Under the pieces are notes generated by a model. That model searched no databases. It worked only from the letters and a program-made list of their open reading frames with translations, and was not told where the DNA came from. Positions 24,972 through 32,760 of a stretch of DNA of 36,451 nucleotides are shown piece after piece (positions within the stretch are counted from its first letter, which is position 1; each line of letters starts with the position of its first letter). Location: contig LURR01000011.1 of the NCBI GenBank assembly GCA_001628485.1, positions 1 to 36,451 on the forward strand, in the 5' to 3' direction. A program made the position numbers and the translations under genes. The DNA comes from Marine group II euryarchaeote REDSEA-S11_B3N4 (GTDB lineage Archaea; Thermoplasmatota; Poseidoniia; Poseidoniales; Thalassarchaeaceae).

Positions 24972-26213
24972 TCAGCCCGAGATAGTTCCATGCCCGATTA
25001 GACGCCATCTGGACCCGACCCTTCTGGAAAGGGTGATCCTGCTTCCCTCCTTGGCACAAATGGGAAGTCTGAGGGCCAGCTTCGCCTTCTTCCCCTTGAT
25101 GTTGGCTACAGTGCCGACGCTCGTCGCAGTAGCAGAGTTCACCATCAGCATCTCATTGGGCTGCAGAGGTCTGATGCCACCTTCGATATCGTCTCCTGAG
25201 ACCATCTTCTCCAACAGTTCCAATTCCAGGCTCAGCTCCTCCCATATCGGGGGCAACTCGCCCTCTCTGGCCATTACCTGTCCGGATAGGTCGTCGGCCT
25301 TAGTCGCAAGGGGGTCTAGCGGGGTGGAAACTCCGCAAAGGCCGCCTGCAAAAGCAGTCTTCAGGTCGCTGCCGCCACCCTGGATGCCTTCTATTGTGGT
25401 CTTTAGTGGCTCCCATCGGGTCTTCCCTCCCTCCTGGATTCTCCTACCGGGTGCTATTAGGATGCTATCTCCTACGCTGAAGGAACCCTCAACAATGCTC
25501 CCACCAATCACGCCACCTCTGATTTCTGTCGGCCTAGATCCAGGCCTGTTGACATCGAAGGAACGAGCAACGTACATCAGGCCGCTCTCGTCCTCGGTCC
25601 TGTCTGGAGTGGGGATGGTCTTCTCTATCGTCTCAATGAGGATATCAAGGTTCACGTCGTGATGCGCAGAGACGGGAATTATCGGGGCATCCTCGGCTAT
25701 CGTTCCGCTAACGAAGTCCTTGATCTCGTTGTATGACTCTATCGCCCTCTCCTTGCTGACTATGTCTATCTTGTTCTGCACTACAACTATGTTCTCTATC
25801 CCTGCTATCTCGAGAGCAGCCAGGTGCTCCTTAGTCTGGGGTTGTGGGCACTTCTCGGTTGCTGCTACCAATAGAAGAGCACCATCCATAATCGAAGCAC
25901 CTGAAATCATTACTGCCATCAGTGTCTCGTGTCCAGGAGCATCCACGAACGAAACAACCCTCAGGAGGTCGCCCTTACCCTTGTCACCATCCGGGTGCTT
26001 GCCCTTGGCGTAGTGCTCTCCCTCCTTGGTCACGTGGAAAGAGGTATCCGCATATCCCAGTTTGATGCTGATCCCCCTCTTCCTTTCCTCGGAGTGGGTG
26101 TCCGTCCAGGTCCCAGAAAGAGCCTGCGTGAGTGTTGTCTTCCCGTGGTCGACGTGCCCAACCATGCCGATATTGACTTCGGGCTGCTTGCTTTTCGATT
26201 TAGACAGCTTCAA
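24972..26213 (-). CDS. Translation initiation factor aIF2 subunit gamma, lacking the zinc knuckle
   Basis: This GTPase subunit of aIF2 carries Met-tRNAi to the small ribosomal subunit. G1 is MVGHVDHGKTT, G3 is FVDAPGHETLM and G4 is VQNKIDIV. Domains II and III are intact, with RSFDVNRPGSRPTEIRGGV and GSRWRLIGHGTISG at the end. The 413-residue length is normal. In other archaea and eukaryotes a Cys-rich zinc knuckle sits before the G3 block. Here residues ~59-84 (HVTKEGEHYAKGKHPDGDKG) contain no Cys. The start is uncertain: TTG 26213 lies inside the GGGGTGAT sequence that would be the ribosome-binding site. It sits between S6e and the PIN gene. Confidence 0.93.
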   Translation of the reverse strand: MKLSKSKSKQPEVNIGMVGHVDHGKTTLTQALSGTWTDTHSEERKRGISIKLGYADTSFHVTKEGEHYAKGKHPDGDKGKGDLLRVVSFVDAPGHETLMAVMISGASIMDGALLLVAATEKCPQPQTKEHLAALEIAGIENIVVVQNKIDIVSKERAIESYNEIKDFVSGTIAEDAPIIPVSAHHDVNLDILIETIEKTIPTPDRTEDESGLMYVARSFDVNRPGSRPTEIRGGVIGGSIVEGSFSVGDSILIAPGRRIQEGGKTRWEPLKTTIEGIQGGGSDLKTAFAGGLCGVSTPLDPLATKADDLSGQVMAREGELPPIWEELSLELELLEKMVSGDDIEGGIRPLQPNEMLMVNSATATSVGTVANIKGKKAKLALRLPICAKEGSRITLSRRVGSRWRLIGHGTISG

Positions 26214-26225
26214 TCACCCCAGTCG

Positions 26226-26717
26226 TCACTCCTCTTCACCAGAGGACTGTTCGACTGCGGCTTCCTCTCCACCAATGATGGCGGCCAGAGAGCCCTTTCC
26301 GGATTCTACTACCTTGAGGTTAATCTGACGCGTGTCTTGGCTGATTACATTGCCCCTCAGATTCCTTCTTCTCCTCAGGCCGTCGTACTTGTATCGGTAC
26401 TCCTTGCTGTTCTTGTTCACGAACTTCTTCCCCTTGTATCCTATTCCGGCTGTGATGAGTACTGACTTGACTCCCGATCCATCCAAGTCCGGCCTCATCG
26501 GTCTCCCAGTGATATCGGAGCCACCGGTTATCTCCAGTTTGTAACCATTCAGGACGATATCGCCATCCCCCACGAACATTCCGTCCACAGAATCCCCTAT
26601 CTTCTTTCCAAGGAAGTGATTGTAGTTGGCCCCTGTGATATCCAGCGCGTAGGATTTGCCGCCAGAGTCGGGATTGGTGTCGTTCACCACTGCCTTGAAG
26701 GACTGCTCACCTGCCAT
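26226..26717 (-). CDS. rps6e: Small ribosomal subunit protein eS6 (S6e)
   Basis: This is an archaeal/eukaryotic ribosomal protein of the 30S subunit. Seen are FKAVVNDTNPDSGGKSYALD, GKKIGDSVDG, GYKLEITGGSDITGRPMRPD (a signature of S6e), and GYKGKKF followed by RRRRNLRGNVISQDTRQINL. At 163 residues it has an acidic C-terminal tail beyond the usual archaeal ~130. GGTGA lies 5 bases upstream of the ATG. The order S6e - aIF2-gamma - PIN is a familiar archaeal operon. Confidence 0.95.
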   Translation of the reverse strand: MAGEQSFKAVVNDTNPDSGGKSYALDITGANYNHFLGKKIGDSVDGMFVGDGDIVLNGYKLEITGGSDITGRPMRPDLDGSGVKSVLITAGIGYKGKKFVNKNSKEYRYKYDGLRRRRNLRGNVISQDTRQINLKVVESGKGSLAAIIGGEEAAVEQSSGEEE

Positions 26718-26751
26718 TTGGTCACCTTAGACGGCATCCCGACATAAGACC

Positions 26752-26760
26752 CCTATAAGA
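26752..26760 (-). promoter_or_regulatory. TATA-like element for the S6e operon
   Basis: On the minus strand TCTTATAGG lies about 35-43 bases before the S6e ATG, in the short gap after the orc1/cdc6 stop. A start site about 25 bases downstream of it would leave a short leader containing the GGTGA ribosome-binding site. Confidence 0.4.
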
Positions 26761-26784
26761 GCGGTTCGGAGTCTTACGGCTCCT

Positions 26785-27963
26785 CTATCCTTCGAGAAGC
26801 CCCTTCTCAATCCTATCTCCAATCACCGCAGGTACTGAATTGGGCATAGTGATGTACTGTGTCCTCCCTCTCCCCCTGAGGGAACTAGATGCCCTGCTTA
26901 CAATCAGTCCCTGCGACTCGAGGTGCTTCAGATATTTCCAGAAAGTCGTGTACCCACGAGCCTCCTCGTTATTTTCCTCGCATACCAGTTCGTACAACTT
27001 CCTAGCATCGCCACTGGAAATCTCCTCTTCCTTCTTCAATCTCCGACAAATCCCCAGCAGGACCATCCTCTGATGGACATTCAGCTTGTCAATCTGGCTA
27101 GGTTCTACCGATGGTGAGCGTACCTCACTAGGCAGTACGTCTTCTTCCAGGACCTTCTCTCTCCCATCCATCTCCGCCCTCCTGATCGAATTATCGAGTA
27201 GTTCAATGGCCATTCTAGCATCGCCCCCCGACTCCTCGGCAAAGACGCCGATCTTTGTTAGTACCTCGTCACTAATGGCACCAGGCCGACAAGAGGCATC
27301 GTAACGTTGCCTAGCAATCCCTTCCAAATCAGTAGCCGCATAGGGGCCAAGTTGTATGGAGTTACTCGCGCCAAGTCTTGATTTAATCGCCTTCTCGAAA
27401 AGGGAGAAGAGCGTATCGTCCTGACTGACCAAAATCAACGAAAGCGATCCATCGCCCTCTTGGTCTTCGTCTATCCTGAGTAGTTTGTAAATCAGGTCAG
27501 AACTATCTCTCCTGACTAGGACGTCAACTTCGTCCAGAATCAGTATGAGGTGTGATTGATGATGCCTCAGATTTCTTCTGATGTTCTGAATTACCTCTGC
27601 CGAGCTGAAACCACGCTCTGGATGGCCAGAATCCAGAGATAGGGCGATTTGCTGGAGAACTTGGGAAGAGGACGGGTGATTTCTACAATTGACGTGAGCA
27701 AGAGAAACCTTTCTTCTCCCTTCCAATTTTGAAGAGACATCTATGCAGAATCTACGAGTCAGAACGGTCTTTCCAGATCCGACGTTTCCTGTTACGACCG
27801 CCTTACAACTAACATTACGGTTCTCTATGCCAAGGAACATGGATGCTAGCTCTCGTAGCTCTTCCCCTCTCCCAACTAATTCTGGAGGTGTCCAGTCATA
27901 CGACAGGGGCTCCTTCGAAACAAGGATTAAGCCCTCTCCTATTCTATCAAGGTAGTCCGCCAT
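26785..27963 (-). CDS. cdc6: Orc1/Cdc6 replication initiator
   Basis: This 392-residue AAA+ initiator loads the replicative helicase at archaeal origins. ELVGRGEELREL opens the AAA domain. Walker A is GNVGSGKT (59-66), Walker B is LILILDEVDVL (139-149), sensor 1 is LILVSQDD, the arginine-finger region is KSRLGA and sensor 2 is GGDARMAIELLDN. A C-terminal winged helix covers ~300-390 (HQRMVLLGICRRL, then FWKYLKHLESQGLIVSR). All ATPase motifs are intact, unlike the protein at 22600. The start is ATG 27963. The upstream gap to 28096 is AT-rich and carries a CTCGAG palindrome. Archaeal origins often lie next to this gene. Confidence 0.93.
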   Translation of the reverse strand: MADYLDRIGEGLILVSKEPLSYDWTPPELVGRGEELRELASMFLGIENRNVSCKAVVTGNVGSGKTVLTRRFCIDVSSKLEGRRKVSLAHVNCRNHPSSSQVLQQIALSLDSGHPERGFSSAEVIQNIRRNLRHHQSHLILILDEVDVLVRRDSSDLIYKLLRIDEDQEGDGSLSLILVSQDDTLFSLFEKAIKSRLGASNSIQLGPYAATDLEGIARQRYDASCRPGAISDEVLTKIGVFAEESGGDARMAIELLDNSIRRAEMDGREKVLEEDVLPSEVRSPSVEPSQIDKLNVHQRMVLLGICRRLKKEEEISSGDARKLYELVCEENNEEARGYTTFWKYLKHLESQGLIVSRASSSLRGRGRTQYITMPNSVPAVIGDRIEKGLLEG

Positions 27964-28013
27964 TACTCGCTACTTTATTTCGACGTTCTTAGACATATTC
28001 GGCTATCGACTAC

Positions 28014-28026
28014 CTCGAGACTCGAG
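28014..28026. repeat. CTCGAGACTCGAG palindrome upstream of orc1/cdc6
   Basis: Two CTCGAG sites (28014-28019 and 28021-28026) separated by one base form a 13-base inverted repeat in the 133-base divergent gap between orc1/cdc6 and the next gene. AT-rich sequence surrounds it. It may be a protein-binding site. It does not look like the published origin-recognition-box consensus. Confidence 0.4.
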
Positions 28027-28096
28027 ATATTAGTTTTCCTATTTTCTTCGGTGTTTTGATAGGCTTGTCCGCATCAGCGTTGACTGAGGCAGTGCC

Positions 28097-29068
28097 ATGG
28101 TACTGAAGCGGATTTTCAAGAAGCCCACCAGAATAGGGCTTTTTGGAGCCACGATACTGGCTCTGTTCCAGTCAGTAAACGGCTCCGGTTTCTCCGACAA
28201 CGTTGCACTTAGGACCGGCCTGCAAGAACGCCAGACTTGTCACGCTGTCAATTCGGGAGGGGAATTGACCCAGCAATGCACATCGGGGGGGATACCAGAG
28301 GGTAAGGAGAAACTAGTATTCCCCGAGGATTTACAATTCGAAATTTGGGGAAACCTGGAAGTAGGCACAATTGACTATGCAATTGTTGCGTTTCTGGCTT
28401 ACACTCTGGCAGCGCTTTGGATACACAGGCCCATTGACAACTCTCTCGGGGCCAAGAAGAAGAGAAAAATGGTCGCCCTCAAGTCGATACGCTGGATTCG
28501 CATAGCAGTACTTTCAATTGTTCTGGCTGCAATGTCCACGGCCAACAAGATGGGAAGATTCGCAGAAATATACAACTCCTGGGGGTTCGGAACGAAGACT
28601 GAAGGATCATTAGGATGGCACGACGGATCTTTCGGATTTCAGCCATTTGAATGGGGGGTTCTAGACGTTGTGGAGCTCATAGCCCTCTATTCATTCTTCG
28701 TTTACGCAATTTCTAGAGGAGTGGAAGTAGATAGAGCGATTCTAAACCCTATTCCGGATAATCGCAACTACATCGAGAAGATTTGGGGGGGAATAAGTGA
28801 GGCAGAGAGGGCCCAGAGATCCGATTTCGAGGGAGGAGCCGCCAAGGCCAACGAGTCTTTCACCAATCTAGTAAAGCTACTCGGGGCCTCCGCGTCCTTG
28901 AATGTCGCCGCAGCATCCCTGGACGAAGGTAATGTGAAAGTGGCCTTCAACAAGTGGAAGAATCTGACGCACAGTAAGGGGAAGCAGAACAGGGATTGGA
29001 AGGCCCTGTCTGAATCTCTGGATCAGGCAGGCAGTTTCCCGGAGGAAGAGTCGGGAGAAGAAGAGTGA
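28097..29068 (+). CDS. Unknown multi-spanning membrane protein with C-terminal TPR-like hairpin
   Basis: I do not recognise this 323-residue protein. A basic N-terminus and hydrophobic segment (IGLFGATILALFQSVNG) look like a signal sequence or first TM. About three more membrane segments follow (YAIVAFLAYTLAALWI, IAVLSIVLAAMS, VVELIALYSFFVYAI). The cytoplasmic C-terminal ~110 residues include SLDEGNVKVAFNKWKNLT, then DWKALSESLDQAG, a pattern shared with the proteins at 29121 and 29908 and reminiscent of one TPR unit. The tail is acidic. It leads a plus-strand run of four unrecognised genes and could be the membrane anchor of a complex. Confidence 0.65.
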   Translation: MVLKRIFKKPTRIGLFGATILALFQSVNGSGFSDNVALRTGLQERQTCHAVNSGGELTQQCTSGGIPEGKEKLVFPEDLQFEIWGNLEVGTIDYAIVAFLAYTLAALWIHRPIDNSLGAKKKRKMVALKSIRWIRIAVLSIVLAAMSTANKMGRFAEIYNSWGFGTKTEGSLGWHDGSFGFQPFEWGVLDVVELIALYSFFVYAISRGVEVDRAILNPIPDNRNYIEKIWGGISEAERAQRSDFEGGAAKANESFTNLVKLLGASASLNVAAASLDEGNVKVAFNKWKNLTHSKGKQNRDWKALSESLDQAGSFPEEESGEEE

Positions 29069-29120
29069 CTAATCGGCGGGTTAAAGCCGAGATATCAACT
29101 GGGTTAATTGGGGAGAGTAA

Positions 29121-29816
29121 ATGGCAGACGCACTCGACAGGCAAGAAGTGTCTGACAGGCTCGTCGCCATCTTCTCCGCTTCCCTAGAAGGTAGCGAACT
29201 GGAGAAGGCAATTGCGAGTGTGGATAAGAGACTCGACAAGTTTGAAGGAAAGTGGGCAGGACTGATTAAATGGGCCGAACAGAAGTACGGACTTCCAGAG
29301 GAATCAGGAGCAGAGGAAGTAGTAGAAGAAACTGAGGAGGTAAATGGAGCAGAATCTCAACCAGAGGTCCGCGAGGAACCTGTGGAGGGAGCGAATCAAT
29401 CCTCTGAACTTACTAGAGAGGAAGCATCAGCAAGGCTTGAGGCAATTTTCCGCTCCAACATTGAGGGCCAAGAGTTGGAGAAATTAGTTGCAAGCATAGA
29501 TAAGAGGCTAGACAAGTTTGAGGGGAAGTGGCCGAAACTAGTTCTATGGGCGGAGGAAAAGTACGGTCCAGCCTCAGAAGTTCCAGCCCATACAGAAACA
29601 GAGCACGTCGAAATCTCCGAAACCTCGGAAATCGAACAAACACTGGAATTGATTATCTCCGGGAATTCCGAGGCTGCCCTATCTAAAATTAAGAAAATGG
29701 TTTCCGATAATCCATCCGACCCAGATGTCTGGAATGTCTTCTCGTCCTATTTCTCATCAATAGGAAAGCCCGGAAGGGCCAATGCTTGTGAGCAAAAGTC
29801 CCAATCCCTTTCTTGA
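29121..29816 (+). CDS. Unknown acidic protein with internal duplication and TPR-like C-terminus
   Basis: Two ~50-residue copies (about residues 8-57 and 99-149) share the pattern RLxAIFxxxxEGxELEKxxASxDKRLDKFEGKW, followed by WAExKYG. A Glu-rich linker separates them. The C-terminal ~60 residues (LIISGNSEAALSKIKKM, then DPDVWNVFSSYFSSIGKPG) look like one TPR-type helical pair. No signal peptide or catalytic motif is visible. The repeat module is unknown to me. GGGGAG lies 6 bases before the ATG. Confidence 0.65.
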   Translation: MADALDRQEVSDRLVAIFSASLEGSELEKAIASVDKRLDKFEGKWAGLIKWAEQKYGLPEESGAEEVVEETEEVNGAESQPEVREEPVEGANQSSELTREEASARLEAIFRSNIEGQELEKLVASIDKRLDKFEGKWPKLVLWAEEKYGPASEVPAHTETEHVEISETSEIEQTLELIISGNSEAALSKIKKMVSDNPSDPDVWNVFSSYFSSIGKPGRANACEQKSQSLS

Positions 29817-29864
29817 CTCAAAAAAACGAATTCCCCTTAGAAACCGGGAATATTCGCTTGGACC

Positions 29865-29874
29865 ACAATTAAAT
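29865..29874 (+). promoter_or_regulatory. Possible TATA element for the coiled-coil gene
   Basis: ACAATTAAAT lies about 34-43 bases before the ATG at 29908. Just upstream, CGAATTCCC (29827-29835) and GGGAATATTCG (29846-29856) form an imperfect inverted repeat that could terminate the preceding transcript or bind a regulator. Confidence 0.3.
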
Positions 29875-29907
29875 GTGACACTTACTCCCCCGGGATTGGT
29901 AATTTCC

Positions 29908-30600
29908 ATGGCAAAGAAGATCCCACAGGATGTCGCCTTCAAACTTGCCCAAAAGGCGAAGGAAGCGGAAAAGAAGGCGAAGAAAGCGGAAAAGAAGGCG
30001 AAAGATGCAGAGAAGAAGATAAAAGAAGCGGAGAAAAAGGTCAAGGAGGCAGAGAAGAAGGCCAAGGAAGCTGCAGAGTCACTAGCAGACGACGACCTAG
30101 ACGACTTCGACGACCTAGACGACTTCGACGACCTAGACGACTTCGACGACCTAGACGACTTCGATGATGATGCAGATTCACCAGAAGATTCCAGTGGGTC
30201 AGCAGAAACCACCCAAAATGGCTCTCCCGAAGAGGATGATGACCTTGACGCCCTGTTGAAGCAGGCATCTAGTTCTGAATCTAGTGAGCAAAGGGTGCAA
30301 AGGGCTCAAAGACTAGCAAAAGAGGGAGACTTCTCCGGGGCCCTAGAGATTTGGAAGGAACTAACCGCAAGCGATGCAGACAACCCAGAAAACTGGAGAG
30401 GACTTGCCTCTGTTCTAGATTCCAGGGATCAGCCAGGAGACGCTTCAAAGGCACAAACAGCCCGGGACCATGCAGATAGGATAGAGACCCAGGCAATCGC
30501 AGAAAAAACCGGAAGAAAGATGGAAGACATCATTGCAGACCTTATGGATGACGGAATTCTGAATTTCAGTGCCGGATCCGATGCAAAGGACTCTGAATAA
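29908..30600 (+). CDS. Lys/Ala coiled-coil protein with Asp-rich repeat and TPR-like domain
   Basis: This ~230-residue protein of unknown function has a striking three-part design. Residues ~10-55 are heptads of the type KKAKEAE, predicting a single highly basic coiled coil or helix. Residues ~60-90 are an acidic repeat of DDLDDF units. The C-terminal half has RLAKEGDFSGALEIWKEL, then ENWRGLASVLDSRDQPG, a TPR-like unit like those at 28097 and 29121, ending in IIADLMDDGILNF. The basic and acidic blocks may pair with each other or bind nucleic acid and divalent cations. ATG 29908 is preferred. The longer frame from 29782 overlaps the previous gene and adds sequence of a different character. Confidence 0.65.
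   Translation: MAKKIPQDVAFKLAQKAKEAEKKAKKAEKKAKDAEKKIKEAEKKVKEAEKKAKEAAESLADDDLDDFDDLDDFDDLDDFDDLDDFDDDADSPEDSSGSAETTQNGSPEEDDDLDALLKQASSSESSEQRVQRAQRLAKEGDFSGALEIWKELTASDADNPENWRGLASVLDSRDQPGDASKAQTARDHADRIETQAIAEKTGRKMEDIIADLMDDGILNFSAGSDAKDSE
30091..30162 (+). repeat. Four perfect 18-base tandem copies encoding DDLDDF
   Basis: GACGACCTAGACGACTTC is repeated four times without a mismatch inside the coiled-coil/TPR gene. The perfect DNA identity suggests recent expansion. Length changes would keep the reading frame. Confidence 0.92.
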
Positions 30601-30685
30601 ATCAAGCACCTCTTCATGTGAAAAACAATCATGTCCACCATTCAAATTAAGAACTCAATGCCCTTGGGGCTGTTTAGGTAATACT

Positions 30686-30988
30686 ATGGTAGAGTTAGGC
30701 GACACACAGAGAATGGGACTTCTTATTGGTGCAGCAGCGATCTTAATTTTCGTTGTTGTAAACATGGCAGGTTTGCTTGGTGGTGGTGACGAAAAGCTGT
30801 TCATAATCGATCTGATTGGTGTCGGTAGCATGGATGCAATGAGGCCGGATACCGGCTTCAGCACTCAAGATATCGTCGGTCTGCTGGTTGCAGCTGCTAT
30901 GGGTGCACTGTACTTCGTGTCTGCAGAGGAAGAACTCGACTGGGAGGCACTCCTAGGCGACGATGACGATGACGACGAAGAAGAGTGA
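30686..30988 (+). CDS. Small two-helix membrane protein with acidic tail
   Basis: About 100 residues. Two hydrophobic segments (MGLLIGAAAILIFVVVNMAGLL and IVGLLVAAAMGALYFV) flank a short loop. The C-terminus is DWEALLG followed by a run of Asp and Glu. No known family comes to mind. ATG 30686 is preferred; the extension from 30569 overlaps the preceding gene and is Cys/Pro-rich with no hydrophobic character. Topology would put both ends on the same side. It closes the run of unknown genes starting at 28097. Confidence 0.6.
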   Translation: MVELGDTQRMGLLIGAAAILIFVVVNMAGLLGGGDEKLFIIDLIGVGSMDAMRPDTGFSTQDIVGLLVAAAMGALYFVSAEEELDWEALLGDDDDDDEEE

Positions 30989-31048
30989 AAATTCTCATCT
31001 CCGTTCGTGCAAGAATAACCGTTTCCCTTATCCGTAGGGGTTCCATGT

Positions 31049-32158
31049 TCAGGGGATTTCGTCGAATTTGTACCCCAATTCCCATTTCTTCTCTCCAAGC
31101 GCTACTTCTAGCTCGAATGGAGTGATTAGCGGCTTTGCATATCGAACCGAGTCATCGATAGCAATCCTAGGACAAGCGGTGTTGACAAAGGCATCAACGG
31201 GGTAGAAGTCGATTAATTCAGGACCGATATGTTCCAAAGCCAGAAGATAACCCTTTTTTCCATGCTTTTCGATCTTCCTCTTCATCCTGAGTGCAAGATT
31301 TCTTCTCATCTGCCCTGGCTTCTCTCCGATTAGGATTCCGAAAGACTTTGCCTCGTCACAGGACATTATCAAACCAAATCTCTGCCTCAGTATTTTCTCA
31401 ATCCTTTCGAAAGACATTTCTTCTGCTCCACCGGTGTATGGGTCCAGCATCGCAAGCGGCTTTCCAGTATGCAGGACTAGCCCAATCGGATGGAAGTCAC
31501 CACTGCCAAGGAAAAGGTAGTGGCCTATTTCATCACTATCCCCAGAGTAGTTACAACCCAGGACTTGACCCGGGAAAGATAGCCTGGCCCCTCCAACAGG
31601 AATCTCTACCTCGTAGCCTACTGCTTCCAGCCTTTCTTTGTATTCGAATATTAGGTGTAGATGTTGTATGCTACCTACTAGCCCCAACTTTGTTCCCTTG
31701 AGAGGGGACACTCTACCAACAGCGTCAACGAACAACTCCTTTGCTTCTTCCTCGCTCATCTGCCTATCTTCTTCAACCCTGGATAGGCGAGACTCGGCTA
31801 TCCGCCTATGCTGTTCCAGAATCGGAAGAACGGGATCAATTGCAGGATCTCCATCATAAGTCACATTGATGAACTCAGTAGGCATTCCTGAGTCTATGTT
31901 CATCTGAGAGTGACCCATATGGGCCACTAGCTCCACACCCATCCTCTGCATCTTGTCATGTACAAGGTCACAGGCCCCGTAACACGGATCAGCTGCCAAT
32001 ATGATTCTCGCTGAAGTATCCTCTTCTATGGAGTCCATCATCTCCAATGCCTGCATTTTTAGCCCCTCTGGGACTTGTAGCGCCACGAGTCGATTGTCAT
32101 TGGCCTTGATTCTCTCAATCAGGTCGTCCAACTGGAACTCATGTCTATTCATGTCCAT
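31049..32158 (-). CDS. dph2: Diphthamide synthase subunit Dph2 (3-amino-3-carboxypropyl transferase)
   Basis: Archaeal Dph2 uses a [4Fe-4S] cluster and S-adenosylmethionine to start diphthamide formation on elongation factor aEF2. The three cluster Cys are visible in ADPCYGACDLV, VLGCNYSGD and NTACPRIAIDD. Other family blocks are LQVPEGLKMQA and HMGHSQMN. The length of 369 residues is close to that of archaeal homologues. It is the last gene of rpl10e-hpt-dph2, 11 bases after hpt. Its stop lies 60 bases from the convergent small membrane-protein gene. Confidence 0.92.
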   Translation of the reverse strand: MDMNRHEFQLDDLIERIKANDNRLVALQVPEGLKMQALEMMDSIEEDTSARIILAADPCYGACDLVHDKMQRMGVELVAHMGHSQMNIDSGMPTEFINVTYDGDPAIDPVLPILEQHRRIAESRLSRVEEDRQMSEEEAKELFVDAVGRVSPLKGTKLGLVGSIQHLHLIFEYKERLEAVGYEVEIPVGGARLSFPGQVLGCNYSGDSDEIGHYLFLGSGDFHPIGLVLHTGKPLAMLDPYTGGAEEMSFERIEKILRQRFGLIMSCDEAKSFGILIGEKPGQMRRNLALRMKRKIEKHGKKGYLLALEHIGPELIDFYPVDAFVNTACPRIAIDDSVRYAKPLITPFELEVALGEKKWELGYKFDEIP

Positions 32159-32169
32159 TCTATTACCTA

Positions 32170-32748
32170 CTATTCGACAATCTCCACTCTGCCTTCAACG
32201 ATGTCAATCTTGGCTAGGGTCTGAATTGGCCAATTTGGACGCTCCTTAGCCAATCTCTCTCTCCCTTCCCCCTTCTCGATAGCAATAACCACTCCTTTCA
32301 GGATTGCTCCCATTTCCTCTAATGCTTGCAGGAGGGGCTCAAGAGTCCCCCCTGTTGAGATGACGTCATCTACAACCAGGACCCTTTCACCGGGTTTGAT
32401 ATCGTTAATGTAAGCTGTCGAACTTGAGTATCCCGTTGAAACGTCCACTCTAACTTCTCCTTCCATCCCGTATGACCTCTTTCTGATCACAACTGTTGGC
32501 TTTCCTGTTGCTTCCCCAACCGCTGCTAGCAATGGTAGACCCATCGCCTCGACACTTACAATTATGTCAATCTCCGACCAATCGACCATATCAACAATCA
32601 GATCTCTGGTTGCTCTGAGGACTTCTGCTTCCATACGGGGGATCCCATCAGAGATTGGATGGATGAAGTAGGGGTAATCTCCCTTCCAGATAATTGGGGC
32701 TCCCCTGAGGGAGTCTTGTAGTGTTTCAAGGGGATCTGCTCGGGACAT
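32170..32748 (-). CDS. hpt: Hypoxanthine/guanine phosphoribosyltransferase, archaeal type
   Basis: It salvages purine bases with PRPP. The sequence follows archaeal Hpt: IIWKGDYPYFIHPISDGIPRME, SVEAMGLPL, VVIRKRSYGMEGEV, STGYS and the PRPP loop VLVVDDVISTGGT. It is 192 residues. It lies 12 bases behind rpl10e and just before dph2. The start codon sits in the middle of a perfect 14-base palindrome (32741-32754). Confidence 0.9.
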   Translation of the reverse strand: MSRADPLETLQDSLRGAPIIWKGDYPYFIHPISDGIPRMEAEVLRATRDLIVDMVDWSEIDIIVSVEAMGLPLLAAVGEATGKPTVVIRKRSYGMEGEVRVDVSTGYSSSTAYINDIKPGERVLVVDDVISTGGTLEPLLQALEEMGAILKGVVIAIEKGEGRERLAKERPNWPIQTLAKIDIVEGRVEIVE

Positions 32749-32754
32749 GTCCCG
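32741..32754. promoter_or_regulatory. 14-base palindrome centred on the hpt start codon
   Basis: CGGGACATGTCCCG is a perfect palindrome whose central ATG is the hpt initiation codon on the minus strand. A DNA-binding protein site or coincidence are both possible; as RNA it could pair only between two molecules or as a very tight fold. Confidence 0.35.
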
Positions 32755-32760
32755 TTGACC

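Noticed and set aside
24605-24991. VapC toxin of a toxin-antitoxin pair
   Set aside because: No antitoxin gene is adjacent. The operon with aIF2-gamma points to a housekeeping PIN protein.
29908-30162. Frameshifted or artefactual low-complexity sequence
   Set aside because: The frame stays open through the Lys and Asp repeats and continues into a well-formed TPR-like domain.
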